Source: Rubritalea profundi
GTDB lineage: Bacteria; Verrucomicrobiota; Verrucomicrobiia; Verrucomicrobiales; Akkermansiaceae
DNA length: 62,052 bases
Direction: 5' to 3'
Assembly (NCBI RefSeq): GCF_002954445.1
Contig: NZ_MQWA01000001.1
Coordinates: 303,935-365,986 of the forward strand
Shown: positions 39,471-47,686 of the stretch, piece after piece
Layout: each line of letters starts with the position of its first letter
How positions within the stretch are numbered: the stretch's first letter is position 1
The notes under the pieces: generated by a model
Databases searched by the model: none
The model's input: the letters and a program-made list of their open reading frames with translations, nothing else
What the model was told of the DNA's origin: nothing
Made by a program: the position numbers and the translations under genes

Positions 39471-39725
39471 TTACGATGATTTCTTTGGTGGAACTGGGTC
39501 ACACCCACAGCCGCCCCACGGGTGGCAACGACAAAGGCGGTAAATCCCAAGCCAACTGCCGTACAGTGCTCCATGGGTATTTACCGCCTGATAAAAATAA
39601 TGCGAGCAAGAAGGTGAAAATCGACAACCGCCATATGGCCCACTCACTGCTCGCAAAATAGGATTCAGAAATTTCTGATATCCGCGAATTCCGAGTTTTA
39701 TACATGTCACTGGCAATCGTTTCAT
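39471..39725 (-). CDS. yidD: Membrane protein insertion efficiency factor YidD
   Basis: An 84-residue YidD protein with the family signature IRGYQKFLNPILRAVSGPYG, GGCRFSPSCSHYFYQAVNTH, YGSWLGIYRLCRCHPWGGCG and an acidic-proline tail CDPVPPKKSS. It assists YidC-dependent membrane insertion. The start overlaps the end of rnpA by four bases, so the two are translationally coupled, and yidC follows 26 bases later. Confidence 0.95.
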   Translation of the reverse strand: MKRLPVTCIKLGIRGYQKFLNPILRAVSGPYGGCRFSPSCSHYFYQAVNTHGALYGSWLGIYRLCRCHPWGGCGCDPVPPKKSS

Positions 39726-40078
39726 GAAAGTTCGGTTTTTAGCACTCCCAGCTTTCGCGCTAGTTTAAGCCATTCGCGCTCGAGTTCCTCATAGCTTGCC
39801 TCGGAGGCTCGCCAACGCGCAATAGTCACGATGTAGTAATCATCACAGATCAACTCACCATGGTTTTGCATTATTGAACGAAAGACTCGCCGAAAGTAAT
39901 TACGCTGATGCGCTTTGCCTACTTTCTTGGTGGTTATGAGTCCGTACTTGAAGTGATCAAGCTCGTCTGAACGCAAGACACTAACAACAAGATAGCGCCC
40001 CGGACGCGACTTACCATGTTCTCTCACACGGGCAAATTCTGACCGGTGACTAATTGAGAACTTTCTGGGAAGACGCAT
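39722..40078 (-). CDS. rnpA: Ribonuclease P protein component
   Basis: A 118-residue RnpA protein: MRLPRKFSISHRSEFARVRE at the N-terminus, the ITTKKVGKAHQRNYFRRVFR signature (RNR-type motif in the left-handed crossover, here Q-R-N-Y-F-R-R) and the usual small alpha/beta fold. It is the protein cofactor of RNase P, which matures tRNA 5' ends. Located between rpmH and yidD in the conserved order. Confidence 0.95.
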   Translation of the reverse strand: MRLPRKFSISHRSEFARVREHGKSRPGRYLVVSVLRSDELDHFKYGLITTKKVGKAHQRNYFRRVFRSIMQNHGELICDDYYIVTIARWRASEASYEELEREWLKLARKLGVLKTELS

Positions 40079-40158
40079 GGGGCGCTTCTCTCACCGTAGT
40101 GATTAGTGCTATCTGAGCGAAACCAGAGTGGCTTCGCTCAATTCACACTAAAGCAATA

Positions 40159-40341
40159 CTAGGTGTGTTGCTTGGTGTGACGCTTGAAGTGGATTTCAGC
40201 GCCCTTAGGGATAAGACGTGTGCGACCCTTTTGACGACGACGGCGAATACAATCGCGGCCAGCTTTAGTAGCCATACGTGCACGGAAGCCGTGCTGACGC
40301 TTGCGAACACGCTTAGATGGTTGGTAAGTTCTTTTGCTCAT
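40159..40341 (-). CDS. rpmH: 50S ribosomal protein L34 with C-terminal extension
   Basis: [20 protein letters not shown] is the L34 signature, followed by [21 protein letters not shown]34 is usually about 44-46 residues; this one has 60 because of a basic tail ([20 protein letters not shown]). The gene heads the rnpA-yidD-yidC operon. An AGGA ten or so bases before the ATG is a possible ribosome-binding site. In many bacteria dnaA/oriC lies upstream of rpmH; here a GNAT gene is there. Confidence 0.95.
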   Translation of the reverse strand: MSKRTYQPSKRVRKRQHGFRARMATKAGRDCIRRRRQKGRTRLIPKGAEIHFKRHTKQHT

Positions 40342-40528
40342 GGTGATGTTCCTGTTGGAATATTAAAGATTTCCAATCTACCTACTCAGAGGCAAATGGA
40401 ATGGCGGGCAACCTAAGTATTTAGACGCCTTTGTCAACACGTCATTCTCATTCCTTGCTCTTTTTTTCGAATATGTCGGGTTTTTCGTGGCTGAACCTAA
40501 AAATCACCGTAGAGTCCCCCTGTCAACC

Positions 40529-41023
40529 ATGAGCGAATCCAACACAATCACCCCATCCATACAGTCCAGCGACGCCCCACGCGTCGAAACAGCAACGATC
40601 GAAGATCTCGATCAGATCACGGAACTAGTAATGGAACTTTTCGAACTGCAAGACGATTTTGATGTGGATAGAGAAATCCAGCAACGAGGACTACGGTTGA
40701 TCTTAGAACAGCCAGCTAGGGGCCGCATCTTCGTATTAAGAAATGATCACAATATTTTCGGCATGGTAAACTTACTCTTCACTATCTCAACAGCCCGCGG
40801 CGGAATGGTCATCTTATTAGAAGATTTCATCATCCACCCCACTCATCGAGGTCAAGGCTACGGATCGATCTTAGTGGATCACGTCAAACAATTCGCCAAC
40901 ACCAAGGACTTTTCTCGCATCACATTGCTAACTGACAAAATCAGCGCAGACTCACAGAAGTTCTTCCAAAAACTTGGGTTCAATTATTCTAGCATGATCC
41001 CCATGCGCCTCAATTTAGACTAG
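40529..41023 (+). CDS. GNAT-family N-acetyltransferase
   Basis: A 164-residue acetyltransferase from the ATG at 40529; a GTG 14 codons upstream is in frame but precedes non-conserved sequence. The GNAT core has the acetyl-CoA pyrophosphate loop in IIHPTHRGQGYGSILVDHVK (R/Q-x-x-G-x-G type) and a late KFFQKLGFNY strand-helix typical of motif B. The acceptor cannot be predicted: members acetylate amines on small molecules or proteins. The gene is divergent from rpmH and convergent with the lipoprotein gene at 41038. Confidence 0.88.
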   Translation: MSESNTITPSIQSSDAPRVETATIEDLDQITELVMELFELQDDFDVDREIQQRGLRLILEQPARGRIFVLRNDHNIFGMVNLLFTISTARGGMVILLEDFIIHPTHRGQGYGSILVDHVKQFANTKDFSRITLLTDKISADSQKFFQKLGFNYSSMIPMRLNLD

Positions 41024-41037
41024 TGCTCTCACTGACT

Positions 41038-41613
41038 TTAGCGGCCCATCATAGAATTGGTATCACTCACACCAATTCCATTCGCCTGATCCAGGCTATA
41101 GACGGGTGGCGCTGGATAATTACTTTTTGAGGCTGACTTAGCATCACTAGGACGCACTACCGCATTGCCACGGTTAGCCGCTCCAGTGTTTCCAGCATAG
41201 CCGGAAGTTGCATAATTTTCTCCTCCCGCAGCGGCATTCTGACCTTGGGCATTCGCTTGCTGCTGCACAAAGTGAGGTGAATGCTGGAACCGGCTACCAT
41301 TCTTGTTGCCTGAGAAATTCTTGGCATTGAAATCCTTGTTGTTCCCCCAGCGTTTTGATCGATAGTTTTTCTTACTATAGTCTTCGCCACTATAGCCTTT
41401 AGCTCCAGCATACGTTCCCCTGCTATCGAACTGGCTGCGTTTGTCGCTATCCGGCCGCACATTGCCTTCCTCATCGGTAACATACCGCACGTCACTCATA
41501 TACTTATCAAGACCTCTAGCTTCAGCCTTTTCATAGGTGATTTTGCGCTCACTTGCACAGGAAACCATAAAAATAGGAATCAGCAGGTAATAAATTGAAA
41601 GCCCAGTGCGCAT
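41038..41613 (-). CDS. Low-complexity lipoprotein of unknown function
   Basis: From ATG 41613 the product has 191 residues with a lipoprotein leader (MRTGLSIYYLLIPIFMVSC). The mature part is rich in Asn, Gly, Ser, Ala and Lys (GAKGYSGEDYSKKNYRSKRW, NAQGQNAAAGGENYATSGYA) and looks disordered. Nothing catalytic is visible. It may be a cell-envelope or matrix protein. An upstream in-frame start would place 14 polar residues before the leader and is less likely. No operon partner. Confidence 0.65.
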   Translation of the reverse strand: MRTGLSIYYLLIPIFMVSCASERKITYEKAEARGLDKYMSDVRYVTDEEGNVRPDSDKRSQFDSRGTYAGAKGYSGEDYSKKNYRSKRWGNNKDFNAKNFSGNKNGSRFQHSPHFVQQQANAQGQNAAAGGENYATSGYAGNTGAANRGNAVVRPSDAKSASKSNYPAPPVYSLDQANGIGVSDTNSMMGR

Positions 41614-41686
41614 AACAGTCGATGTAACCAATGCTAATTGGCATGGCAAGCACACAAAATCGCACTCACACGACCAAGTCGCGAAC

Positions 41687-41977
41687 TTACGCGTCAGTCA
41701 CTGTATCTATCCTAGTTGCCATTTCTATATCAGCTTCTGTTACACCACCAATTTCGTGAGTGATAAGAAGTAATTTCACTTTTGAGTAGCGAATATCGAT
41801 ATCAGGATGGTGGAAAGCGGCTTCGGCAATATCAGCAACCACATTCACAAACTCCATAGCATCCCCAAAACTCTCAAATTCCCAGGTCCTAGAAATCCCA
41901 TCTCCATCCACTTCCCATTCAGGACAACGTTTCAGCTTACAGGACAGCTCGATAGGGGAAATTACTTCTTCAGACAT
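41687..41977 (-). CDS. phhB: Pterin-4a-carbinolamine dehydratase
   Basis: A 96-residue protein with the complete family motif: EAAFHHPDIDIRYSKVKLLL then ITHEIGGVTEADIEMA, with the two active-site His and the Pro-Asp after them. It dehydrates 4a-hydroxy-tetrahydropterin, recycling pterin cofactor; in bacteria it often accompanies aromatic hydroxylases or molybdopterin/folate genes. Start at MSEEVISPIELSCKLKRC. No hydroxylase gene is in the window, so its partner is unknown. Confidence 0.92.
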   Translation of the reverse strand: MSEEVISPIELSCKLKRCPEWEVDGDGISRTWEFESFGDAMEFVNVVADIAEAAFHHPDIDIRYSKVKLLLITHEIGGVTEADIEMATRIDTVTDA

Positions 41978-42109
41978 AATATAGGCGTTATAATTCACCT
42001 CATATAATACTATGGGTCAAATACTTTCGACAAGTCAGATCGAATAAAAAAACGATCGAACCAGCTACTCTATATTGAAATTTCCTACCGATCCATGTAA
42101 AGTAAATAC

Positions 42110-42532
42110 ATGATTCATCGGATCTTAACCATAAGCATAATTCTAGTGGGAGCCTTTACGCTTAGCAACTGCGCTACAAACCCACGGCAAAAACGCATTG
42201 CTAAAAACCAAGACATGTTCACTCAACTCACCCGAGATCAGCAAGTATTAGTCCAGCAAGGGCAAATCAAAAAGGGCATGGATAAAAAAGCGGTTTACCT
42301 CGCCTGGGGTGACCCATCACGTAGCTCAAAGGGCGCTGACAATGGAACGAGTTTTGAAAAGTGGTATTACTACCTCTACTCTCCCACATACTCAGGTGGA
42401 TTCTTCGGTGGCTACGGCCACAGAGGATATTATGGCACATCAATCACGCGAACTAACGATTACACCCGCGAACTAGAATCCAAAGTAGAATTCCGTAAAG
42501 GCCGTGTCTACAATTGGGAAAATGCCAGGTAG
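42110..42532 (+). CDS. Small lipoprotein, BamE/SmpA-like core
   Basis: A 140-residue lipoprotein: MIHRILTISIILVGAFTLSN then C-A-T. The mature part has VQQGQIKKGMDKKAVYLAWG, which resembles the helix-turn-strand of BamE/SmpA-like small lipoproteins (KGM..xxVxxxWGxP), and a Gly-Tyr-rich segment (FFGGYGHRGYYGTS). I infer an outer-membrane-associated role, without specificity. It precedes the L,D-transpeptidase gene on the same strand by about 76 bases and may share its message. Confidence 0.65.
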   Translation: MIHRILTISIILVGAFTLSNCATNPRQKRIAKNQDMFTQLTRDQQVLVQQGQIKKGMDKKAVYLAWGDPSRSSKGADNGTSFEKWYYYLYSPTYSGGFFGGYGHRGYYGTSITRTNDYTRELESKVEFRKGRVYNWENAR

Positions 42533-42608
42533 CTAAAGAGTGGCATATTCTTTACCTACGATTTTTCTATTGCACCGATTGCTAGATACAGCTTTAATGC
42601 ACTCTAAC

Positions 42609-43277
42609 ATGAAAAAGCAGATACTTGTTCTATTCGGTGTTGCCTGCGTTGCTCTTCTGAGCTCTTGCCAACAAACCCCTAGCCTCGGAGCGTACGATGC
42701 GTACAACCGTCCAGCTTCCAAGCCATCTAACCCAAACAATGTCCGAGTTAAGGTTTCTACTAGCAACCAAATGGCCTACGTTATGGAGGGCAACAAAGCT
42801 CTTCTCGTAATGCCTATTTCTGTTGGCACGGCCTCGACCCCGACCCCCAAGGGCAACTTCACGATCTACAGCAAGCAAGAATACCGCCGAGCACAAACCC
42901 ATGGCTACTATGTCTACGGTAATGGTCAGTACGGACAAGGTTACCTTAGGAATAAGCCAGCTGGTACTAGCTTTGTTGGAACTCCAATGCCCTACTGGAT
43001 GGAGTTTAAATCAGCCTACGGATTCCACACTGGCTGGATGAAAGACCGCCCATGCACGCACGGCTGTATCCGTATGCACCACAACGTAGCTCCTAAGTTC
43101 TTCGCTATCGTCAAAACCGGCACTCCAGTCAGCATTTCTAGCTCACAGCCTGAAGATGCAACGATCGGACGCAATATTCCACGGCCTCCAGATGCCTCTC
43201 CGCTTCCAGACTTCCCACTTGACTACATGGTCACCAATAAAGTCTACAAGCGACACAAATCACCTATTTTCAACTAA
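42609..43277 (+). CDS. L,D-transpeptidase (YkuD) lipoprotein
   Basis: From ATG 42609 a 222-residue protein with lipoprotein leader MKKQILVLFGVACVALLSSC. The YkuD domain is complete: PISVGTASTPTPKGNFTIYS, FHTGWMKDRPCTHGCIRMHH with the catalytic H-G-C-I-R-M, and a substrate-binding strand before it. These enzymes make 3-3 peptidoglycan crosslinks or attach lipoproteins to the wall, using Cys. An in-frame upstream start would add 23 residues that do not look like a leader. It is followed by a clear terminator. Confidence 0.92.
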   Translation: MKKQILVLFGVACVALLSSCQQTPSLGAYDAYNRPASKPSNPNNVRVKVSTSNQMAYVMEGNKALLVMPISVGTASTPTPKGNFTIYSKQEYRRAQTHGYYVYGNGQYGQGYLRNKPAGTSFVGTPMPYWMEFKSAYGFHTGWMKDRPCTHGCIRMHHNVAPKFFAIVKTGTPVSISSSQPEDATIGRNIPRPPDASPLPDFPLDYMVTNKVYKRHKSPIFN

Positions 43278-43307
43278 CAAGAACAATCAACTCAACAATC
43301 TAAATTG

Positions 43308-43337
43308 AAAAGCCTGCGACACTCTCGTAGGCTTTTT
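43308..43337 (+). terminator. Intrinsic terminator after the L,D-transpeptidase gene
   Basis: AAAAGCCTGCGA and TCGTAGGCTTTT pair around CACTC, with one G-T pair, followed by TT. It begins 31 bases after the stop codon. Confidence 0.85.
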
Positions 43338-43700
43338 TGTGTCCTAAATTCACATAGAACCTCATCGCTGAAAAAAATAATTGCCAAGATGGGATTCAGC
43401 AGGCAGCATGTATAAGTCGTCACGACACGAAGAGGACATTGAACCACTTCGGGATTTCCTGCACTAAACTCTTTTAGCTGCACCGCATCGTCACTATTCC
43501 CAATGACCTACTGCGTAAGAAGATTTCCACTGACACGTGCAATAGCACAATACGTGACACTCCTGCATCTATCACCAACGATATTTCTATTTCCGACGCA
43601 TTCCGGTATCATTCCGTCTTGTGCCCCAAATCCAATGAGTGGCAATGATCACTCCTGACCGTAATTTTCATTACGGTGACACTTTATCTACAATTACACT
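43338..43700 (+). other. Leader region of rho, with a short hairpin before the start codon
   Basis: No protein gene is supported. A 50-codon plus-strand frame (43503-43655) has no motif. CCGTAAT and ATTACGG (43659-43676) form a 7-bp hairpin with loop TTTC, 24 bases before the rho ATG. Since rho genes are often autoregulated through their leaders, this could be a control site, but nothing more specific can be read. No promoter consensus is clear. Confidence 0.4.
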
Positions 43701-45542
43701 ATGAGCGAAGAAGGTTCCAAGCCTGAGGACGTAATCAACGTCAAAACAGCCGTTGCCAAGAAGGCAGCTAAAAAAGCAGCGAAGAAAACAGCGAAGAAAA
43801 CAGCGAAGAAAGCTACTGCTAAAAAAACGGCCAAGAAAGCAGCAAAAAAAACGACTGCTAAAAAGGCCGCTAAAAAAGTAACCGCAAAGAAAGCGACAGC
43901 AAAGAAAGCGGTGAAGCAGGCAACTCCTGTGGTCAGCTCAACTCCTGTAATCAGTTCTACACCTGTGGCGACTCCTGCTCCTGTAGCTCAGCCAGCTTTT
44001 ATTCAAAAGCCAGCTTCCACTCCTACCTCCTCAAATACCGACGAAGCCCCGCAGCAAAGCTCCGCACGCTCAGAGTCTGACAACCAGCCACAAGACGGCA
44101 ACAGACGCAGACAGAACAATCGCAACCGCAAGCAACGAAATGGCCGAGTGGAAGGTGGCGGACCAGTCCACCAAAACAACCGCGATAATAACAACCGCGA
44201 TAATAACAACGATCACAATAACAACGATCACAATAACAATGATCGCAATAACAATAGCCGTAACCGCAACAATCGGAATAACCGCGACAATAACAACGAT
44301 CGGAACAACAACGATCGGAACAACAATAACCGCGGCAAAGGCAAAAACAACCGTCGCAACAATAACGACCGTCGGGGACCTAAAGAGCACCAAGAAGCTA
44401 AACCTGTAGTATTCACAGGCCCACCTGTAGCAGTGAGCGGCATTCTCGAACTCAGCCCGAAAGGATTTGGTTTTTTACGCGAACTCTCAGGCGATCTAGA
44501 GCAATCTAACAATGACGTTTTCATCTCCCCTGACGTTGTTCGCGTCAATGGATTACGTGTTGGTGTCTGGATTGATGGAATCGCCCAGCAAGGCCCACGT
44601 GGACTTCAAGTCACTGAGCTTAAGAAGATCAATGGTATGCCACCAGAAAAGGCGCGTAGGCTCCCACACTTTGACGAACTCAAAGCGGTAAACCCAAATA
44701 AGCGGATTCCGTTTGAAACAACATCTGAGCGATTCACCACACGCGTACTCGACATCATGGCTCCTGTCGGCCGAGGCCAGCGCGGCCTCATCGTCTCCCC
44801 TCCGCGCTCTGGCAAAACAACCATGATGATGCATATGGCTGAAGCCATGCAGCAAAAGTACAATGAGGACATGCACCTCATGATTTTATTGGTTGATGAA
44901 CGGCCGGAAGAAGTCACAGAATTTAAAATGAGTTTACCTGGCGCTGAAATCTACGCCAGCTCTAACGACTCAGGAGCAAAGAACCATTGCCGCGTTGCCG
45001 AACTATGTATCGAACGCGCTAAGCGCCTTGTCGAAGCCGGCGAACACGTCTTCCTCATGATGGACTCCATCACCCGCCTCGCTCGCTCATACAACACCGT
45101 GATGGGTGGCAGCAAACAAGGAAAAGGTCGCGGCATCCAATCTGGTGGTATCGTCGCTGGCGCTTTAGAAATGCCACGTCGCCTCTTCGCAGCAGCACGT
45201 AACACACGCTCTGCAGGCTCACTCACCATCGTTGCCACAGCATTGGTCCACACCAATTCGCGTGCTGACGATGCCATCTTCCAAGAATTCAAAGGAACTG
45301 GTAACATGGAGCTCGTACTCGACCGCCGTATTGCAGAACAGTACATCTATCCAGCAGTGGATATTTTTAAATCAGGAACCCGCCGTGAGGAACTCCTCAT
45401 GCCCGAACACCTGCTTCATAAAATCCACCTCATCCGACGCGGACTCTCCGGAGCACGCCCGCACGAAGCGATGGAGCGACTCCTTTTCTTCCTCAAACGA
45501 TTCCACAACAACGCACAAATGTTGTTAGAAATCAAAGGATAG
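43701..45542 (+). CDS. rho: Transcription termination factor Rho with Lys-rich and Asn/Arg-rich N-terminal extension
   Basis: A 613-residue Rho. The C-terminal 370 residues are canonical: RNA-binding cold-shock-like domain (GILELSPKGFGFLRELSG, NDVFISPDVVRVNGLR), Walker A GQRGLIVSPPRSGKTTMM, Walker B LMILLVDERPEEVT, Q-loop GGSKQGKGRGIQSGG and R-loop region EFKGTGNMELVLDRR. The first 240 residues are unusual: AKKAAKKAAKKTAKKTAKKA-type repeats (about 15-72), a Pro/Ser/Thr/Val stretch (75-110) and a long Asn/Arg/Asp tract (about 130-228, DRNNNDRNNNNRGKGKNNRR). The usual N-terminal helical Rho_N part is not recognisable. The extension is likely disordered and RNA-binding. gluQ follows 13 bases later. 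Confidence 0.96.
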   Translation: MSEEGSKPEDVINVKTAVAKKAAKKAAKKTAKKTAKKATAKKTAKKAAKKTTAKKAAKKVTAKKATAKKAVKQATPVVSSTPVISSTPVATPAPVAQPAFIQKPASTPTSSNTDEAPQQSSARSESDNQPQDGNRRRQNNRNRKQRNGRVEGGGPVHQNNRDNNNRDNNNDHNNNDHNNNDRNNNSRNRNNRNNRDNNNDRNNNDRNNNNRGKGKNNRRNNNDRRGPKEHQEAKPVVFTGPPVAVSGILELSPKGFGFLRELSGDLEQSNNDVFISPDVVRVNGLRVGVWIDGIAQQGPRGLQVTELKKINGMPPEKARRLPHFDELKAVNPNKRIPFETTSERFTTRVLDIMAPVGRGQRGLIVSPPRSGKTTMMMHMAEAMQQKYNEDMHLMILLVDERPEEVTEFKMSLPGAEIYASSNDSGAKNHCRVAELCIERAKRLVEAGEHVFLMMDSITRLARSYNTVMGGSKQGKGRGIQSGGIVAGALEMPRRLFAAARNTRSAGSLTIVATALVHTNSRADDAIFQEFKGTGNMELVLDRRIAEQYIYPAVDIFKSGTRREELLMPEHLLHKIHLIRRGLSGARPHEAMERLLFFLKRFHNNAQMLLEIKG

Positions 45543-45555
45543 AACAACTAACTAG

Positions 45556-46416
45556 ATGGCCAAGGATAGCGCACAGATGATCACTCGCTTTGCTCCCTCC
45601 CCTACTGGCCATCTCCATCTCGGTCACCTTTACGCCGCCCTTTTTGCTCGCGATCTCGCAACCAAAAATGGCGGTCGTTTTTTGCTCCGATATGAAGACA
45701 TCGATATCACGCGCGTCAGAGACATCTACTACACTCAGATAGAAGAAGACCTTCATTGGGCTGGATTGGAGTGGGAGAGCCCAGCTCTGCGTCAAACATC
45801 GCGTGTCAGCATCTATAGAAATGCTTTAGAGAAACTCAAAGTCCTCGGTGTCGTCTACCCCTGCTTTTGCAGCCGCAGGGACATCCAGCGCGAGCTCGAC
45901 AACCTAACACGCGCACCACATGGCTCAGACGGACCACTCTACCCTGGCACCTGCAAACAACTCACGCCGGACGAAATCGTCGCAAACATCTCAGAAGGAA
46001 TCGAACCATCGTGGCGGCTCGACTCTGTGGTAGCGCAAAAAATCACAGGAGCACTCACTTTTACCGATAGCAGACTCGGCAAACAAAGAGTGAACCATAG
46101 CATGTTAGGTGATGTGGTTCTCTCGAGAAAAGACATCGGCACCTCTTATCACATTGCCGTAGTCGTGGACGATGCCTTTCAAAATATCACTGATGTGACA
46201 CGCGGAAAGGACCTGCTAGAGTCCACCCATATTCACAGAATATTACAGTCGCTACTAGGGCTACCCCAGCCACGCTACCATCACCACGATCTCGTCTGTG
46301 ATTCTCAGGGCAAACGCTTAGCCAAGCGCGACAATGCGCTCGCCATCAAACAGCTCAGAGCTGAAGGCATTACGCTAACAAAGCTCCAACAGCACATTGC
46401 CGAACACAGTTGCTAG
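45556..46416 (+). CDS. gluQ: Glutamyl-queuosine tRNA(Asp) synthetase
   Basis: A 286-residue GluRS-like protein lacking the anticodon-binding domain, the size of GluQRS. The class I motifs are TRFAPSPTGHLHLGHLYAAL (HIGH-like) and QGKRLAKRDNALAIK (KMSKS-like). The Cys residues in YPCFCSRRDIQ and YPGTCKQ match the zinc site typical of GluQRS. It attaches glutamate to queuosine in the wobble position of tRNA-Asp. Full-length discriminating GluRS has over 450 residues. The gene follows rho and ends overlapping the convergent cysE by four bases. Confidence 0.93.
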   Translation: MAKDSAQMITRFAPSPTGHLHLGHLYAALFARDLATKNGGRFLLRYEDIDITRVRDIYYTQIEEDLHWAGLEWESPALRQTSRVSIYRNALEKLKVLGVVYPCFCSRRDIQRELDNLTRAPHGSDGPLYPGTCKQLTPDEIVANISEGIEPSWRLDSVVAQKITGALTFTDSRLGKQRVNHSMLGDVVLSRKDIGTSYHIAVVVDDAFQNITDVTRGKDLLESTHIHRILQSLLGLPQPRYHHHDLVCDSQGKRLAKRDNALAIKQLRAEGITLTKLQQHIAEHSC

Positions 46417-47246
46417 ATCAGACCACTTTCGAAGCACTGGTTCATATCCAGAGCAGGGGTATTCGCCTTGCCACGTATTTTTGCTGGCACACCAGCGACG
46501 GTGACATGCTCAGGCACATCAGTTAGAACAACACTCCCCGCTCCAACCTTAGCGCAACGGCCGATTTCAACGCGTCCAAGAATCTTAGACCCGGCACCGA
46601 TCATAACGCCCGAGCGAACAACCGGATGACGGTTGCCACTGATTTTACCCGTACCACCGAGAGTGACCTCATGAAGGATAGACACATTATCTTCGACGAT
46701 TGCTGTCTCACCGATAACGACACCGGTCGCGTGATCTAATAGTAATCCACAGCCGATTTTCGCCGCAGGGTGAATATCAACTCCAAAGACCTCACTACAG
46801 ATACTCTGGAAATAGAGAGCCAATGGCTTGCGGTCATTATGCCACAGATGGTGTGCTATCCTGTACGTTGTAATCGCCATGAATCCTTTGAAAAATATCA
46901 TCGGCTCCAAAGGTGACTTACACGCAGCATCGCGCTCAAAAATCGCCATCATGTCAGCTGCGGCACTTTGTGTCACTCGTGGCTGGTTCACAAAAATATC
47001 AGCTAACAATGGAGTCAATTCTTCACGATTCATCTCTTCTCTAGACAGTTTCCTTGAGAGGCGAGCGGCTAGAGCCTCGCCGAGGCTGGCTCGATTAAGC
47101 ACAACATCGTAGAGCAAGGCCGTTAGCTGAGGTTCGCTATCAGCGATCTCCTGAGCATGGTCTCGCACCTGAAGCCAGACTTCTTCCGTTGATACATTAG
47201 TACTCTTACAGAGATTGTGAGGTTTAATGCTCGATTTATTGGACAT
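46413..47246 (-). CDS. cysE: Serine O-acetyltransferase
   Basis: 277 residues from MSNKSSIKPHNLCKSTNVST. The N-terminal helical domain (about 25-155) is followed by a left-handed beta-helix of hexapeptide repeats: GVDIHPAAKIGCGLLLDHAT, GVVIGETAIVEDNVSILHEV, TLGGTGKISGNRHPVVRSGV, MIGAGSKILGRVEIGRCAKV. The catalytic His in LLLDHATG and the acetyl-CoA site are conserved. It makes O-acetylserine, the precursor of cysteine. The 5' end faces an Rrf2-family regulator 20 bases away, which very likely controls it. Confidence 0.95.
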   Translation of the reverse strand: MSNKSSIKPHNLCKSTNVSTEEVWLQVRDHAQEIADSEPQLTALLYDVVLNRASLGEALAARLSRKLSREEMNREELTPLLADIFVNQPRVTQSAAADMMAIFERDAACKSPLEPMIFFKGFMAITTYRIAHHLWHNDRKPLALYFQSICSEVFGVDIHPAAKIGCGLLLDHATGVVIGETAIVEDNVSILHEVTLGGTGKISGNRHPVVRSGVMIGAGSKILGRVEIGRCAKVGAGSVVLTDVPEHVTVAGVPAKIRGKANTPALDMNQCFESGLI

Positions 47247-47266
47247 GATATGGTGTGGATGTGTGC

Positions 47267-47680
47267 GTGAGAGTATCCCAGAAATTAGAATACGCATGCC
47301 GGGCTATGGCGCAGCTAGCGAAGCAAGCCGATGCTAAGACCATTACACGACTTGATGAGATAGCACAACGCGAAGCTGTGTCTTCAAACTTTTTGGTGCA
47401 AATTCTCAATGATTTAAGGAGGTCAGGTCTAGTGACGAGCAAGCGCGGCAAATTTGGCGGATATTTACTTTCTGGCAAGGTTGATGATATAACACTTTTC
47501 GATATTGTGCAATCAGTAGAACCAACATTATTGGAGGACACAACCAATACAGAGGGTGCCTCTGGAGCTGCTGTCAACAAAGCTTGGAGCTCTGCTAGTA
47601 CAATTTTTGCTGCAAGCCTCAGAACTATCAAACTCACAGATCTGACCGAGACTGATTCAGGACCAATGTTTTATATCTAA
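47267..47680 (+). CDS. Rrf2-family regulator without Fe-S cysteines, probably CymR-like (GTG start)
   Basis: A 137-residue winged-helix Rrf2 protein: RVSQKLEYACRAMAQLAKQA, the recognition helix region DEIAQREAVSSNFLVQILND and wing LRRSGLVTSKRGKFGGYLLS. It has only one Cys (in YACRAM), so it lacks the three-Cys Fe-S site of IscR and NsrR. Divergent location beside cysE suggests a role like CymR of Firmicutes, which represses cysteine synthesis and senses O-acetylserine through CysK. That is inference from position. Start chosen at GTG 47267; a GTG four codons earlier is also possible. Confidence 0.8.
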   Translation: MRVSQKLEYACRAMAQLAKQADAKTITRLDEIAQREAVSSNFLVQILNDLRRSGLVTSKRGKFGGYLLSGKVDDITLFDIVQSVEPTLLEDTTNTEGASGAAVNKAWSSASTIFAASLRTIKLTDLTETDSGPMFYI

Positions 47681-47686
47681 TCTCCT

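Noticed and set aside
40342-40528. Replication origin upstream of rpmH
   Set aside because: The region has no cluster of DnaA boxes and no dnaA; the rpmH-dnaA link is not kept here. A lone TTATCCACC at about 22402 is not enough either.
43503-43655. 50-codon frame in the rho leader as a regulatory leader peptide
   Set aside because: No repeated regulatory codons, no coupling to the rho start and no conservation evidence.
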